From Gottfriedia sp049568075 (GTDB taxonomy: Bacteria; Bacillota; Bacilli; Bacillales; Bacillaceae_G), in the NCBI GenBank assembly GCA_049568075.1, contig CP144911.1: a DNA stretch of 64,000 bases; one strand, 5' to 3'. Below, one piece after another: positions 50,853 to 60,665 of the stretch; the first letter of the stretch is position 1, and each line of letters starts with the position of its first letter. The notes below the pieces were generated by a model. The model was not told the origin of the DNA and did not search any database. It saw only the letters and a program-made list of their open reading frames with translations. The position numbers were made by a program, and so were the translations under genes.

Positions 50853-51311
50853 TTTTATCCCCTCCCTTTATGATTCATTCAAGAATTGTCTAGTTGGAAA
50901 ATCCTTTTTATAGTTGTAAATAAAATTCAAAATTCACTATTTTTATTTTGAAAGAAAATTTCAACTACTATTAGTATAAGTTTGAGGTTCGAAGTTTGTA
51001 AAGTCTGACTATTCTAATAAATCTACTAAAGCATTCTAGAGTACTATATAACTACTAGCCTCTCCACATTTAAATTTGCCCTTGAGGTACAACAACTCTA
51101 AAATTCTAGCACTACTTAGCAATTACTCTACAAGATCTCAATCATTATGAATCTGAAAAATCATTAAAATATTCGAAAACATAAATCGCTAATTTTTTCT
51201 ATGTAATAGGTACTAAAGAATATTAATATTTCATATATTTACTTACTTTTCTGAAGTTACTTATGAATACCATCTTCTTTGGCAAAATATTTTCTTTTCA
51301 AAAGTATTTAC
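50853..51311. other. Intergenic, nothing recognised
   Basis: First part of a 1.06-kb gap. No supported gene, RNA or terminator apart from the upstream promoter region of the serine hydrolase gene. Confidence 0.4.
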
Positions 51312-51455
51312 TAGTTCGCTAAAAGTATTTTATCGACATGTACCACCGGAAATTTCTCAGGTAAATCTGAACGTTTTATACTCGCAAATCCATTTTTTTC
51401 ATAAAATCTATGTGCAGCTAAAAATTGTGGTATTGTCCCGAGATAGATTGCTATA
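51312..51455 (-). pseudogene. GNAT acetyltransferase C-terminal remnant
   Basis: Minus-strand reading FLAAHRFYEKNGFASIKRSD, then PEKFPVVHVDKILLAN and a stop at 51312. The (A)A.RFYEKNGF motif B and the trailing DLP..FP..VD block are typical GNAT endings. The CoA-binding motif A and everything before are missing. Confidence 0.65.
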
Positions 51456-51535
51456 ATTTAATTTTTTCATTGTCAATTAGCAAGAAAATAGACTACCGAA
51501 GTAGCCTACTTGATCTTTAACTTATTCATGCATAA

Positions 51536-51584
51536 GAAAGGTCATTACTTATTAGTCATATAAACTATGTAATGTCCTTTTTTT
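51536..51584 (+). terminator. Hairpin terminator without a known gene
   Basis: AAAGGTCATTAC pairs with GTAATGTCCTTT, followed by TTTTTATC. No gene is recognised just upstream on the plus strand. Confidence 0.6.
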
Positions 51585-51910
51585 ATCTATCATTTTTTAA
51601 AATTAGGTTGATAAATTTTTTCTTACCCTGTTTTTTCATATTAAGCATTTCTAGTTTCTCGAATATGATCCAAAATAGCTTGTTCAACTTTCTCATTGAA
51701 ATCTTTTATTCTTGAATTCAAGTAGAATGCATCTAGCTATCTCCACAATAAGGAGCATTCTAATATACCTAGAAAAATACAAAATAATATAGTAATAGTA
51801 GCAATATATAATAAAAAATTTATTGCAATTAAATGTAACATGATGAAATTAAACATCGCACAAAATCATTTTCCCAATGTAAGAAATCAGAAATAGGAAT
51901 CATCATGGAC
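51585..51910. other. Intergenic with a short coding-like patch
   Basis: On the minus strand about 51655-51715 reads DFNEKVEQAILDHIRETRNA then a stop; this may be the tail of a lost gene. The rest is AT-rich without features. Confidence 0.3.
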
Positions 51911-53020
51911 TTATTGTAGTCTTTGAAATAACCAATAAAATGCCACCGCAAAAATAAGGCAAGACGTTGAGACCATCATTTTACGATACCATGGGAAACG
52001 TTTTATCAATAGCAAGAAAGGAAGTAATAGGCATAGGATCATGAGTTGTCCTGCTTCCACACCTATATTAAACGTCAGGAGTGAGCCAAGTTGATTACTC
52101 TTTGGAAGTCCAGTTTCAGCCAAGGCCCCGGCAAAGCCCATGCCATGAATCAGACCAAATAAGGCCGTCAATAGCCACCGCCATTTCGCCTTTTTAACAA
52201 ATATGTTTTCCACTGCTACATAACAGATTGTCAGGGCAATCAAGGATTCGACCCAGTACGGGATGATGTGAATACGACCTGTCGCTACCAAGAACAGTGT
52301 AACGCTGTGGGCGATAGTAAAGGCAGTAACAATTTTCAACGCATCCTTGAATCTAGTTGCGATTAATACTAAGGATAACAAAAACAGTAAATGATCATAA
52401 CCTGTCAAAATGTGTTCGATGCCAAGCTTAAAGTATTTCCACAAAACAGCACCATTCTTAGCCTTTGGAAGGTCCTTTGGAAGATCCTTGGGAGGGTCCT
52501 TGAGAAGGTCCTTTGGAAGTTTGATCAGAATATCTTTATTAGTGCTATCAATCATATCCTGCTGAAAATAATCACCTGCATGGACCATGAGTACACTCGT
52601 ATGAGTAGGCACATCGTCAAATACCAGATTGTAATGAAGATTAAATTGTTTGATTTCTTCATCGGCGATGAACCTTAGTTGAAATTCCACACCTCTTATG
52701 ACACCCTTTTGCGCCATGTTCATCGAAACCAATTCCAAATTTAAGGGCTGCTTCGAATCAGCATCTATGCGAAGACCTTTCTGTAAATAGGCTTCGATTT
52801 TTTGCGAAGCCAGTTCATCGTTTACCAGATTATCCAAGTCAGTACCGAAATGTGGAAACAAGTCTTTTTGTTCAATAAAAAGATCATAGAGAATCTCGTT
52901 TCCTTCAATGTTTAAATCCGAGTAGCTCATATCTATGGAATGCGCAAGTGAAGTTGTGGTAGTCCCAAAAAATAATAAGAACATGATGATGAACATGGAC
53001 AGTAATGAACGCATCTTCAT
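51911..53020 (-). CDS. HupE/UreJ-type membrane protein with exported N-domain (369 aa)
   Basis: ATG 53020 follows AGAGGTTCCGCT. A signal peptide (ending SLAHS) leads an exported domain of about 155 residues (YLQKGLRIDADSKQPLNLEL, IKQFNLHYNLVFDDVPTHTS). A repeat linker (about 178-197) follows, and then the HupE/UreJ_2 membrane domain with His-rich motifs: GIEHILTGYDHLLFLLSLVL, TAFTIAHSVTLFLVATG and GLIHGMGFAGALAETG. The family is implicated in nickel/cobalt uptake for hydrogenase or urease in other bacteria. No hydrogenase or urease genes are nearby, so the ligand is unknown. Confidence 0.8.
   Translation of the reverse strand: MKMRSLLSMFIIMFLLFFGTTTTSLAHSIDMSYSDLNIEGNEILYDLFIEQKDLFPHFGTDLDNLVNDELASQKIEAYLQKGLRIDADSKQPLNLELVSMNMAQKGVIRGVEFQLRFIADEEIKQFNLHYNLVFDDVPTHTSVLMVHAGDYFQQDMIDSTNKDILIKLPKDLLKDPPKDLPKDLPKAKNGAVLWKYFKLGIEHILTGYDHLLFLLSLVLIATRFKDALKIVTAFTIAHSVTLFLVATGRIHIIPYWVESLIALTICYVAVENIFVKKAKWRWLLTALFGLIHGMGFAGALAETGLPKSNQLGSLLTFNIGVEAGQLMILCLLLPFLLLIKRFPWYRKMMVSTSCLIFAVAFYWLFQRLQ
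52462..52519 (-). repeat. 12-bp tandem repeat coding for (LPKD)n linker
   Basis: About four and a half 12-base units of the type GGAAGGTCCTTT encode LPKD LLKD PPKD LPKD LPK between the exported domain and the membrane domain of the HupE-type protein. Slippage could change linker length. Confidence 0.8.
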
Positions 53021-53382
53021 AGCGGAACCTCTTTTCATGAAATGTTAGTATTACAATCTGCAATATAGTTTATCCTGTTACGAACGTTCATTCTACAACC
53101 TGAACATGTTGCTCGACTTATTTCAAGCTGTCTAAGAGTGTTTACATTAAATATGAAATACGAGCCAGTATCCCGTTACAGATCGAGGAAATGTAGCTTT
53201 AGTACACCTTTGGTACCATTAATCGTCCAAATCGATGAAGGGGAGCAAATTGTTCTCCCCCAGTTTCATTACCGATTCATCCTAAATTTCGTTAATGTGA
53301 TGACACTTGCGTGTATACTTTTTCTTTGCTGTTCCGTTGGCCAATCCCTGGATGGCTGCGGGTACTTTTATGCTATTTAAAG
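53021..53382. other. Intergenic with hairpin
   Basis: A GGGGAG-N11-CTCCCC hairpin near 53239-53259 lies downstream of the phosphoesterase stop, without a T run. No gene is supported, and GC content rises here toward the next gene. Confidence 0.4.
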
Positions 53383-56300
53383 TCACTGTTGAACGACTTG
53401 GAATGTCTTGCGTTCCACTACCGTATAACCGTCATTGAGCAAAAAGAGTACATCATAAGTGCCAGGGGCCAGTCCATTGTTTAAACTAACTCTTCCAGAT
53501 CCAGACATTAAATAACTCCATCGTAAAGATGCACCCGCACCTGGAGGAACAGCTCCAGTTCTGTAGATGCCGACCCAATCTTTCCCGTTTAACGCTGCCC
53601 CAGTATAGGATAGGGTAATAGATTCCCCTTGGATGTACTGGGATTTGTCTAGTGTTATTTGGCCTGTAGCTACTCCAACTGCTTGAACAGTTACGTTAAT
53701 GCTTGTTGTCAATGGAACGCTGTTCGGGTTTTCAACTCCAGAAGGCAGAGTTACGGTCCCTGGCACCGAGAAGGTCTGCACCGTCTTGATAGCCGGATCG
53801 TAGCTAACGCCGCTTAAATTCCAAGTCACACTTGCGTCCACATTTCCTTTATCGGTCGCAAGAATTACTTCTGTGGGCAATCCAAGAGCTTCCGCTGTCT
53901 TGGCCGTTCCGTTGTTCGCAGATACCGATGCCGGCGCAGTGATGCTGTTTAAATTAACTTTTTGAGCCTCAATTTCAATGTCTTGCGACGAACGATTATA
54001 CATGGAATCGTCAGCGAATACCCTGAGTATATATGGAGTAGTCGGCGACAAATTTGTAAACTTATAATGCCTGTATTCATCGAACGGCTTGTCTAGTGGA
54101 AGCGAAAGGCTGTTAAACGATTTGTCCACTTTCCCCGTAAGCTTGTTGATAAGCTGAATATTATATTCCAAAACGCGCACATTGTCATTTGCTTGCTTTA
54201 TTGTAAAAGCAAGTTCGTTGTTTTTGTAGGAATCGACCGTAATACCCTCTTCAAACTCCGGAGCTATGAGTTCTCTTATATCGCTCCTGCTATAGGTAAA
54301 GGCCTCTTTACCTTCACCAACGATTTTTACTGAAGGTGTGCCTACATATTCATCTGTACTTAAGTTATACTGTTTAATGATAATTTTTGAACCGTAAACC
54401 TCTAAGAAATTCACAATGCGAGGTGTGGTTTTATAGTTGATATACGAGCCTTCTAAATATCCACCGTAAGGACCATCATCAATATAACTTGAATATGAAC
54501 TCGCACCGCTGTCGAGAAATGTAGCCGAACCTTGATAGTGAGAACGTTCGTCGGTCGGGTCGTATTGGGTATGACCTGACATATATACCACCTGCGACAA
54601 GTCATTGTCGGCAATATATTTACCTACATTATTACTTGCTGCGCTGCTCCATCTCCCTGACCACACTGTTCCACTTATAGGGTAGTGAGAAGATACAAAT
54701 ATGGGTTTGGTTGGATCGTAATCCGCTTCTGTTTTAATTTGGTTGAGTAAATCTTTGGTTTTTCCCACTGTATTGTCGTTGTTATAATTTCCGTCAAAAC
54801 CTACAATATTATATCCTTTTACCTTTACCCTATAAGCACTATTAAAGAAATCGTTATCGTATGAATTCGTTAAGGCGTTCCACGCGCCCGCCGAACCGAC
54901 AGGTATAAATTTTTCGGCGCCGCCCATATCATGGTTGCCTCGTACCATATAAAGCTTCGTATTGTCAAACAGACCCTCATCTTTAAGTTTATTGTAAATG
55001 TCTGTCAGATTTTTCATCCACACATATTCATTGGCGTTGTTACCACCGGTAACGTCGCCAGGAATAAAGAGTACGTCGGCTTGTGGGAATAGTCTCAGTT
55101 CTGTTCTGTAATCTTTTTCAATGCGCGCGATTGTTGCGGGATTAGCACTTACTTCCGGATCGCTGTCCACAATCATATTTAAACCGGCGGGAGTTAATGT
55201 TTTATTGCTTTTTTGATAGATGAATATGGCGTTGTTTAGTTCACGTTCGTAATAATTGATGGTTTCCTGTGTATATAATTTTACTTTTTGCATTGTTGCA
55301 ACCTTAGTTGCCGTATTAAAAACTTTCTTCAAATAATCAAAATCGGTTTGGCTGAAGCCGTTACCGAGACCGTCTGCTAATATTATATTTGCTTCTGATA
55401 TTTTGTCGTTAAGTGCTTTTAAATCTACTTTATTTACAGCGTAACTATTATAATTAGCTTGAACCATATCACTGCTAAATGCACCTTTCCAAACATTCAG
55501 ATCAGCTATATCGAATGAATTACCTCCATTTTTGCCCGATCCGTCGCTACCTATATTTAATGGGTTCGATGTATCTAAAGTTCCGACCCCCAGCGATGTT
55601 TCAGTCATTTTGTAACCATCAATATACAACGATCCGAGCATTTTATCTCTGTCTACAACAAATGTCACATAACGCCAATGGGAAGCATTAAACGTGTCAC
55701 GCCCAAATTTTACTGATGAGGTCGGGAATCCTAAATTCATATTGACCGAATTGGCTGATGTATAAATCGCCCAGCCTTCGTTAGTGCTCTTAGTAAAATC
55801 CTTGTTTGATAATATTACCTGATTATTGTTAGTGTCACCCTTATACCAGAAGGATGTGGTAAAACTTTCATGACCAAAATTCAAGCTATGCGTCGTACCA
55901 ACATAATTACCGTCTCCACTTTCTAAGTGCAGAGCTTTGGTCCCGGGTAATACACCTTCTACATAACTATAATTTCCTTTCCCTTCCAATTTCTCTTGAT
56001 TTGCATCGTCCGATAAATTATTGTCGAATTTCATTGATGCAATAAGGGGATTAGCATTTACTACTGCATTTGTGGGCAATGAAATTTTTCTGTCACCATT
56101 TGATGGTAAAGCAACAACAACGCGCAATTTTTTACCAATATCATTTAACGTTACGGTGTAGCTTTTGGATGTACCACCCGATTTTACATTAATATATTGA
56201 TCGCTTATACGTGATTTCTGTACTTGCCATTGAAATGTTAGGTTTTTTCCCATTGAACCATGACCCATGATTACATTGGCGGTGATCGTTTGACCGTAAA

Positions 56301-56424
56301 CAGGCTGCATATTGTCGATTTTAACGAGATTGGTACCCGATTCGTTTGCAAGTGCATCTTTGGTGGTTGATAACATAACGAATATCATCGTTAATACGAG
56401 AGAAATGGATAAAATTCTTTTCAT
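53383..56424 (-). CDS. Multidomain secreted metallophosphoesterase (1013 aa)
   Basis: Signal peptide (about 1-27, ...KDALA), an Ig-like domain (PVYGQTITANVIMGHGSMGK), and a concanavalin/LamG-like domain (about 125-330: MKFDNNLSDDANQEKLEGKG, SFTTSFWYKGDTNNNQVILS, FDIADLNVWKGAFSSDMV). A helical spacer leads to a calcineurin-like phosphoesterase core with metal motifs IVDSDPE, FIPGDVTGGNN, VRGNHDMGG, SSHYPISG and MSGHTQYDP. A Fn3-like domain and two Ig-like domains end the protein. Binding domains around a phosphatase suggest an extracellular enzyme acting on polymers, phosphate esters or cell surfaces. Its DNA is richer in G+C than neighbours, hinting at acquisition. AGGTTTTCTG precedes the ATG. 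Confidence 0.85.
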   Translation of the reverse strand: MKRILSISLVLTMIFVMLSTTKDALANESGTNLVKIDNMQPVYGQTITANVIMGHGSMGKNLTFQWQVQKSRISDQYINVKSGGTSKSYTVTLNDIGKKLRVVVALPSNGDRKISLPTNAVVNANPLIASMKFDNNLSDDANQEKLEGKGNYSYVEGVLPGTKALHLESGDGNYVGTTHSLNFGHESFTTSFWYKGDTNNNQVILSNKDFTKSTNEGWAIYTSANSVNMNLGFPTSSVKFGRDTFNASHWRYVTFVVDRDKMLGSLYIDGYKMTETSLGVGTLDTSNPLNIGSDGSGKNGGNSFDIADLNVWKGAFSSDMVQANYNSYAVNKVDLKALNDKISEANIILADGLGNGFSQTDFDYLKKVFNTATKVATMQKVKLYTQETINYYERELNNAIFIYQKSNKTLTPAGLNMIVDSDPEVSANPATIARIEKDYRTELRLFPQADVLFIPGDVTGGNNANEYVWMKNLTDIYNKLKDEGLFDNTKLYMVRGNHDMGGAEKFIPVGSAGAWNALTNSYDNDFFNSAYRVKVKGYNIVGFDGNYNNDNTVGKTKDLLNQIKTEADYDPTKPIFVSSHYPISGTVWSGRWSSAASNNVGKYIADNDLSQVVYMSGHTQYDPTDERSHYQGSATFLDSGASSYSSYIDDGPYGGYLEGSYINYKTTPRIVNFLEVYGSKIIIKQYNLSTDEYVGTPSVKIVGEGKEAFTYSRSDIRELIAPEFEEGITVDSYKNNELAFTIKQANDNVRVLEYNIQLINKLTGKVDKSFNSLSLPLDKPFDEYRHYKFTNLSPTTPYILRVFADDSMYNRSSQDIEIEAQKVNLNSITAPASVSANNGTAKTAEALGLPTEVILATDKGNVDASVTWNLSGVSYDPAIKTVQTFSVPGTVTLPSGVENPNSVPLTTSINVTVQAVGVATGQITLDKSQYIQGESITLSYTGAALNGKDWVGIYRTGAVPPGAGASLRWSYLMSGSGRVSLNNGLAPGTYDVLFLLNDGYTVVERKTFQVVQQ

Positions 56425-57164
56425 TACAGAAAACCTCCAGGAATTCTAATTTTCTACGATTACTGCGAATTGTTCTAAAGTAGAGACCAACTTTTCTAAG
56501 AAATTATTACTTATAGCTTGAATATGAATATCACTTATAACAGGGAAAACTAAATCGTGTTTATTTCCATCCGAATGAACAGAGATCTATGGATACATAT
56601 TAACGTTTGCCCGGTAAATCGAATTTTGTTGTCCCTCCCTTGTTGGACAGTTTTTGAGCTAAATTCACAAGCATTGATCTTTACAACTCTTGCTACAAGG
56701 TTTCCACCCAATTTAACAGATCAACTCACTGAACATTTTCCCAATATTAAGTGAATTCAATATAGTAAAGCAGATTACAACAATTAATAAACTTTGAAAA
56801 AAAGTTAAATATCAATAGAATATTGTTCCTCCTTTTCCTAAATGAGCTTAACTTCCTTACGACTTCTTCTCCTAGTGAAGTCAGTCACGCTTTAGAATTT
56901 CAATTTATTTTTTCAGTGAGATGGTGAAAAATATCACATGGACAATTATATAAGTACTATGTAAATTGAACATTAATTCTAAATTATCAATTATTAATAC
57001 AACCATTTGTGTTAAGTAATCCGTAATGATAAAAACTATTAACCTTAAATACTTTCCTCATAAAGTAAATCAAATAAGAAATACCAAAGTCCATAAAACG
57101 ATATACCCTTCCTCCTCCTAACCTTAAGCCAAAATTGATTTTCAACGTCTAAATAAATACGAAA
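56425..57164. other. Long intergenic region
   Basis: About 740 bases of AT-rich sequence with no supported gene. It probably carries the phosphoesterase promoter; the end of the region holds a hairpin at 57165. Confidence 0.4.
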
Positions 57165-57194
57165 AAGTTCAAGAAAAATTACGTTCTTGAACTT
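57165..57194. terminator. Symmetric hairpin without a known gene
   Basis: AAGTTCAAGAA pairs with TTCTTGAACTT over an eight-base loop. On either strand no gene ends directly upstream. Confidence 0.5.
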
Positions 57195-57467
57195 AAGTAG
57201 ATGAATTTGAACTCATGTCTGCTAGCTATAATTTTTGGTGTCCTATCTATCATAGATCCTACTAGATTAAAAAAATTGTTATATAATTAGTAAAAATTAG
57301 CCATTAATACATCTTTATTATTGACCTTATGTAAAGTAAACTTAATTTTTATGTCCACCTATAAACACTATTAAGAAATTCTTAATAATATATAATGTTT
57401 TTTTAATGTGCAAATCAAGTGAATACATTTTTATTGTCTACCAATTAATCGAATGATAATTCTAAAT
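57195..57467. other. Intergenic, nothing recognised
   Basis: AT-rich spacer of about 270 bases before the tcyP terminator. Confidence 0.4.
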
Positions 57468-57516
57468 AAAAAAGAGCTCCAAGTAAAAGCCATTTTCCTT
57501 GGAACTCTTTTTTTAT
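57468..57516. terminator. Rho-independent terminator
   Basis: AAAAGAGCTCCAAG pairs with CTTGGAACTCTTTT, T-rich on both sides. Ends the tcyP transcript. Confidence 0.8.
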
Positions 57517-57528
57517 TTAGTTTTTCAT

Positions 57529-58911
57529 TTATGCTTCCACAACATCCGTTTGCTGATAAACCTCTTTTTCAAATTCTCCTGTAGCCTTACTTGTTAGGAT
57601 ACCCGATGTCATTGCCCCACTAACGTTTAGAGCTGTACGGCCCATGTCAATTAGAGGTTCAACTGAGATTAGTAATCCAACGATTGCGATTGGAAGATTC
57701 ATAACTGATAGTACGATAAGAGCTGCAAAAGTTGCTCCTCCACCGACACCAGCTACACCAAATGAACTGATTGCTACGATTAAGATTAGTGAGATAATAA
57801 ATGATGCACTTGTTGGATCAACACCAGCTGATGGAGCCACCATTACAGCTAACATTGCTGGGTAGATACCAGCACATCCATTTTGACCGATTGAAAGTCC
57901 AAACGAACCAGCAAAGTTTGCAATTCCTTCTGAAACTCCAAAGTCTTTTGTTTGTGTTTTGATTGTCATTGGTAATGTTCCAGCACTTGTACGTGACGTA
58001 AATGCAAATGATAAAGTTGGTAAGGCTTTTTTCACATATCTTACTGGGCTTAGTTTTGCAAATGATAATAATAATAAATGCACAATAAACATTACGATTA
58101 AAGCCACATAAGACGCTATTACAAACTTACCTAATTTTACGATTGCATCATAATCACTTGTTGCTGCTACTTTTGTAATGATTGCTAAGATTCCATAAGG
58201 TGTTAAACGAAGAATTAACGATACAACTCTCATCGTTACTGAATAAAGTGTATCAATTATTTTAGCAAAAAACTCTGCAGTTTCAGGCTCTTTACGTTTT
58301 ACTCCTAAGTATGCAATCCCCACAATTGCTGCAAAAATTACAACTGCAATTGTAGATGTTGCACGTGCACCAGTTAAATCTAAAAATGGATTACTTGGAA
58401 TTAATTCAAGGATTTGTTTAGGAATTGTCATCGCTTCTACAGTTGGCACACGGCCTTGTAATTCTGTAATTCTAGCAGTCTCAGCAGCACCTTCTGATAT
58501 TTTGATTCCATCAAGTCCAAATCCTAAAGCAGATCCTATTCCAATAGCTGCTGAAATTGCTGTTGTACCAAGAAGAATCCCAATAACAAGGACACTAATT
58601 TTACCGATATTCTTAGTTAACTTTAATTTTGTAAACGCTCCAACAATCGAAACGAATACTAGAGGCATGACAATCATTTGTAATAGTTTGACATAACCGC
58701 TACCAACAATGCTAAACCAGTCGATTGTTCCGACTGTAACGTCATGTTCAGTTCCATAGATTAAATGAATAATATAACCAAAAATAAGACCTAAACCTAA
58801 ACCAGTGAATACACGTTTTGAAAAAGATACATGCTTTTTTTGCATAAAATACAAGCCATACATAAGTACTAATAAGATAACAACATTTACGCAGATAAGA
58901 AATGTATTCAT
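57529..58911 (-). CDS. tcyP: L-cystine:sodium symporter TcyP-like (DAACS family)
   Basis: 460 residues, as for B. subtilis TcyP. DAACS features: a KRVFTGLGLGLIFGYIIHLI N-terminal block, MPLVFVSIVGAFTKLK, the re-entrant loop SFAFTSRTSAGTLPMTIKTQ (substrate and sodium binding), and NGCAGIYPAMLAVMVAPSAG with the second hairpin. Family members import cystine (or glutamate/aspartate) with sodium. The TcyP-specific N-terminal segment makes cystine the likely substrate. The 5' region AATCCTACTTG..GGAATAC may hold a regulator site, but I cannot identify it. GGGGGAGAAAA precedes the ATG. Confidence 0.85.
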   Translation of the reverse strand: MNTFLICVNVVILLVLMYGLYFMQKKHVSFSKRVFTGLGLGLIFGYIIHLIYGTEHDVTVGTIDWFSIVGSGYVKLLQMIVMPLVFVSIVGAFTKLKLTKNIGKISVLVIGILLGTTAISAAIGIGSALGFGLDGIKISEGAAETARITELQGRVPTVEAMTIPKQILELIPSNPFLDLTGARATSTIAVVIFAAIVGIAYLGVKRKEPETAEFFAKIIDTLYSVTMRVVSLILRLTPYGILAIITKVAATSDYDAIVKLGKFVIASYVALIVMFIVHLLLLSFAKLSPVRYVKKALPTLSFAFTSRTSAGTLPMTIKTQTKDFGVSEGIANFAGSFGLSIGQNGCAGIYPAMLAVMVAPSAGVDPTSASFIISLILIVAISSFGVAGVGGGATFAALIVLSVMNLPIAIVGLLISVEPLIDMGRTALNVSGAMTSGILTSKATGEFEKEVYQQTDVVEA

Positions 58912-59052
58912 TTTTCTCCCCCTTTTCTTTTAATAATTTAATTTACGAAAATACTAATACAAGTATTCCTATAAATCAAGTAGGATTTATTAATATTTTG
59001 TAAAATTCCTACTTTTTTATCATTTAGACACAATTTAGCTAGAAATCTATTT

Positions 59053-59520
59053 CTACTTAATTAATAGCGTTTCACCATGTTCATCAAATGCATGCTTAAA
59101 ATCAAAAGCAGTAGGAGTTGGTCCATTTTGAATGTAATAGTCATATCTTTTAAAGGCCTCTTCCCACGATATATCGCTTTGTTTCTCGGTCCACCAAACA
59201 ACATATGAAAGATGTTTCTCTTTATAAGATTCCATCCATTTACTTCGATCTTTCAACGCTTGTTTATGGTGTCCAGAGTACGTAAAGCGATATAAGGATT
59301 CTAGATTCTTCCATACCGTTAGTGTAAGGATAGGATAGCCGTCTCCCTTACTAGCTTCTTCAGGGAGAGCGATTCCATCAGATGAAAACGCATCAATCAT
59401 GTGACCTGATTTTGTAGCCTGACGAAAGACATCATTTCCTACAGAAAAAAATTGACGAGAGGCAGAGTGGTCATATGGGTGTTTTAGCCTACCAACTGTA
59501 TAGATTGCAACAAAAGCCAT
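59053..59520 (-). CDS. DUF3291 family protein (155 aa)
   Basis: ATG 59520 follows GGAGGACTATTT; an earlier in-frame ATG lies without a ribosome site. The DUF3291 pattern is seen: VAIYTVGRLKHPYDHSASRQ, FFSVGNDVFRQATKSGHMID, LTLTVWKNLESLYRFTYSGH and HLSYVVWWTEKQSDISWEEA, with the paired aromatic motifs. Probable monooxygenase-like (antibiotic biosynthesis monooxygenase fold) small protein, function unproved. Confidence 0.8.
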   Translation of the reverse strand: MAFVAIYTVGRLKHPYDHSASRQFFSVGNDVFRQATKSGHMIDAFSSDGIALPEEASKGDGYPILTLTVWKNLESLYRFTYSGHHKQALKDRSKWMESYKEKHLSYVVWWTEKQSDISWEEAFKRYDYYIQNGPTPTAFDFKHAFDEHGETLLIK

Positions 59521-59683
59521 AAATAGTCCTCCATAGACAGGTTTTATTAAATTTATATTCAAGTAAGCTTTTATTTCATAACTAATTCTTTTTTTCAATA
59601 TTTTTATATTTTGTAGAGAATTGGAGTAAGTAGAAATCCTTGTAAACTTTTTTGAATATCGAATTCAGTGTTCTGTAGACAGC

Positions 59684-59732
59684 AAAAAAGACAATCACCT
59701 AGGATTACTCCCTTTTGATTGTCTCTAAAAAT
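59684..59732. terminator. Hairpin terminator
   Basis: AAAGACAATCA pairs with TGATTGTCTCT over a short loop with T-rich flanks; between the DUF3291 and DUF1232 genes. Confidence 0.65.
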
Positions 59733-59878
59733 AAATTATAGTTTAATCCTAATTGAGTTTTAACAAGATTAATGGCTATTCCCTAATACTTTTTAACTGG
59801 TTTTGTATCATCTGTTACGGTTGGGTTAAAACGACTACATCACAATGGGACAGCCCTTTTTTCATTCGTCTAAAAATA

Positions 59879-60262
59879 CTAACTTATTAATTGATAAACC
59901 TTGAAAAATACCCAAATAAAAATCACTAACCAAATCAGCAAAATTAATGATCCGACTATCCAATTTTTAGGTTTACCTTGTTTCATCATTTCTTCTGCTT
60001 TCATTTCACAGTCAACTATTACATTGTCTGGTATCAACTTTAAAGAAATATATATACCTATAGGAATGAGAATAACATCATCTAAATAGCCTAAAATTGG
60101 AATGAAATCAGGGATTAAATCAATTGGACTAAAAGCATATGCTACTACACAAACTATGAATACTTTTGCATACAACGGAACACGTTCATCCTTGCATGCA
60201 AAATAAAGTGTGAAGACTTGTCGCTTTAATTTTTTCGCCCATATTTTTAATTTTTTAAGCAT
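59879..60262 (-). CDS. DUF1232 (YkvA-like) membrane protein (127 aa)
   Basis: The diagnostic DUF1232 motif is VVAYAFSPIDLIPDFIPILG followed by YLDDVILIPIGI. An N-terminal basic amphipathic stretch (KIWAKKLKRQVFTLYFACKD) and one C-terminal membrane helix (WIVGSLILLIWLVIFIWVFF) flank it. Function unknown; family members are linked to membrane stress in other bacteria. AGGAGAAAAA precedes the ATG. Confidence 0.9.
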   Translation of the reverse strand: MLKKLKIWAKKLKRQVFTLYFACKDERVPLYAKVFIVCVVAYAFSPIDLIPDFIPILGYLDDVILIPIGIYISLKLIPDNVIVDCEMKAEEMMKQGKPKNWIVGSLILLIWLVIFIWVFFKVYQLIS

Positions 60263-60326
60263 TTTTTCTCCTATATTTGCGTTTTAACTCATTATATCAA
60301 AGCTTTTAATGAAAGAGTCACGAAAA

Positions 60327-60665
60327 TTAAAACAAATGTTTTACCACTAAGTCTTGAGCAAAAATATAAACAAGCCATCCTATAATGCCAAGTCCGATTG
60401 AAGCAACTAAGTGCATTGAGTGCTGAAGCGCTACTCCGATAATCAATAACATAACGACCGTTCCTGGAATCCCAAGTACAACTCCATATGCAAATTTACT
60501 TAATGTTTGTACTTGTTCGCCCTGAACATTTAGCCAAATTAAACTTAAAAGACTTACGATAGGCAATGCCGCAATCAATCCACCTTGTGTAGGGAATCGG
60601 CGTGCTATTTCAGTAATAACTCCGATAATAATTGCGGAAGTAAATATTTTAATAATCGCGTACAT
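60327..60665 (-). CDS. DUF3147 family membrane protein (112 aa)
   Basis: Four helices. The family core is FTSAIIIGVITEIARRFPTQ, GGLIAALPIVSLLSLIWLNV and TVVMLLIIGVALQHSMHLVA. The start overlaps the end of the MarR gene by 17 bases, so the two are translationally coupled. It is probably a small transporter-like or resistance-associated membrane protein controlled by the MarR partner. Confidence 0.8.
   Translation of the reverse strand: MYAIIKIFTSAIIIGVITEIARRFPTQGGLIAALPIVSLLSLIWLNVQGEQVQTLSKFAYGVVLGIPGTVVMLLIIGVALQHSMHLVASIGLGIIGWLVYIFAQDLVVKHLF

Noticed and set aside
59777..59850. Short minus-strand frame ending DDTKPVKKY
   Set aside because: Too short to assign and without a start; left as probable noise or a small remnant.
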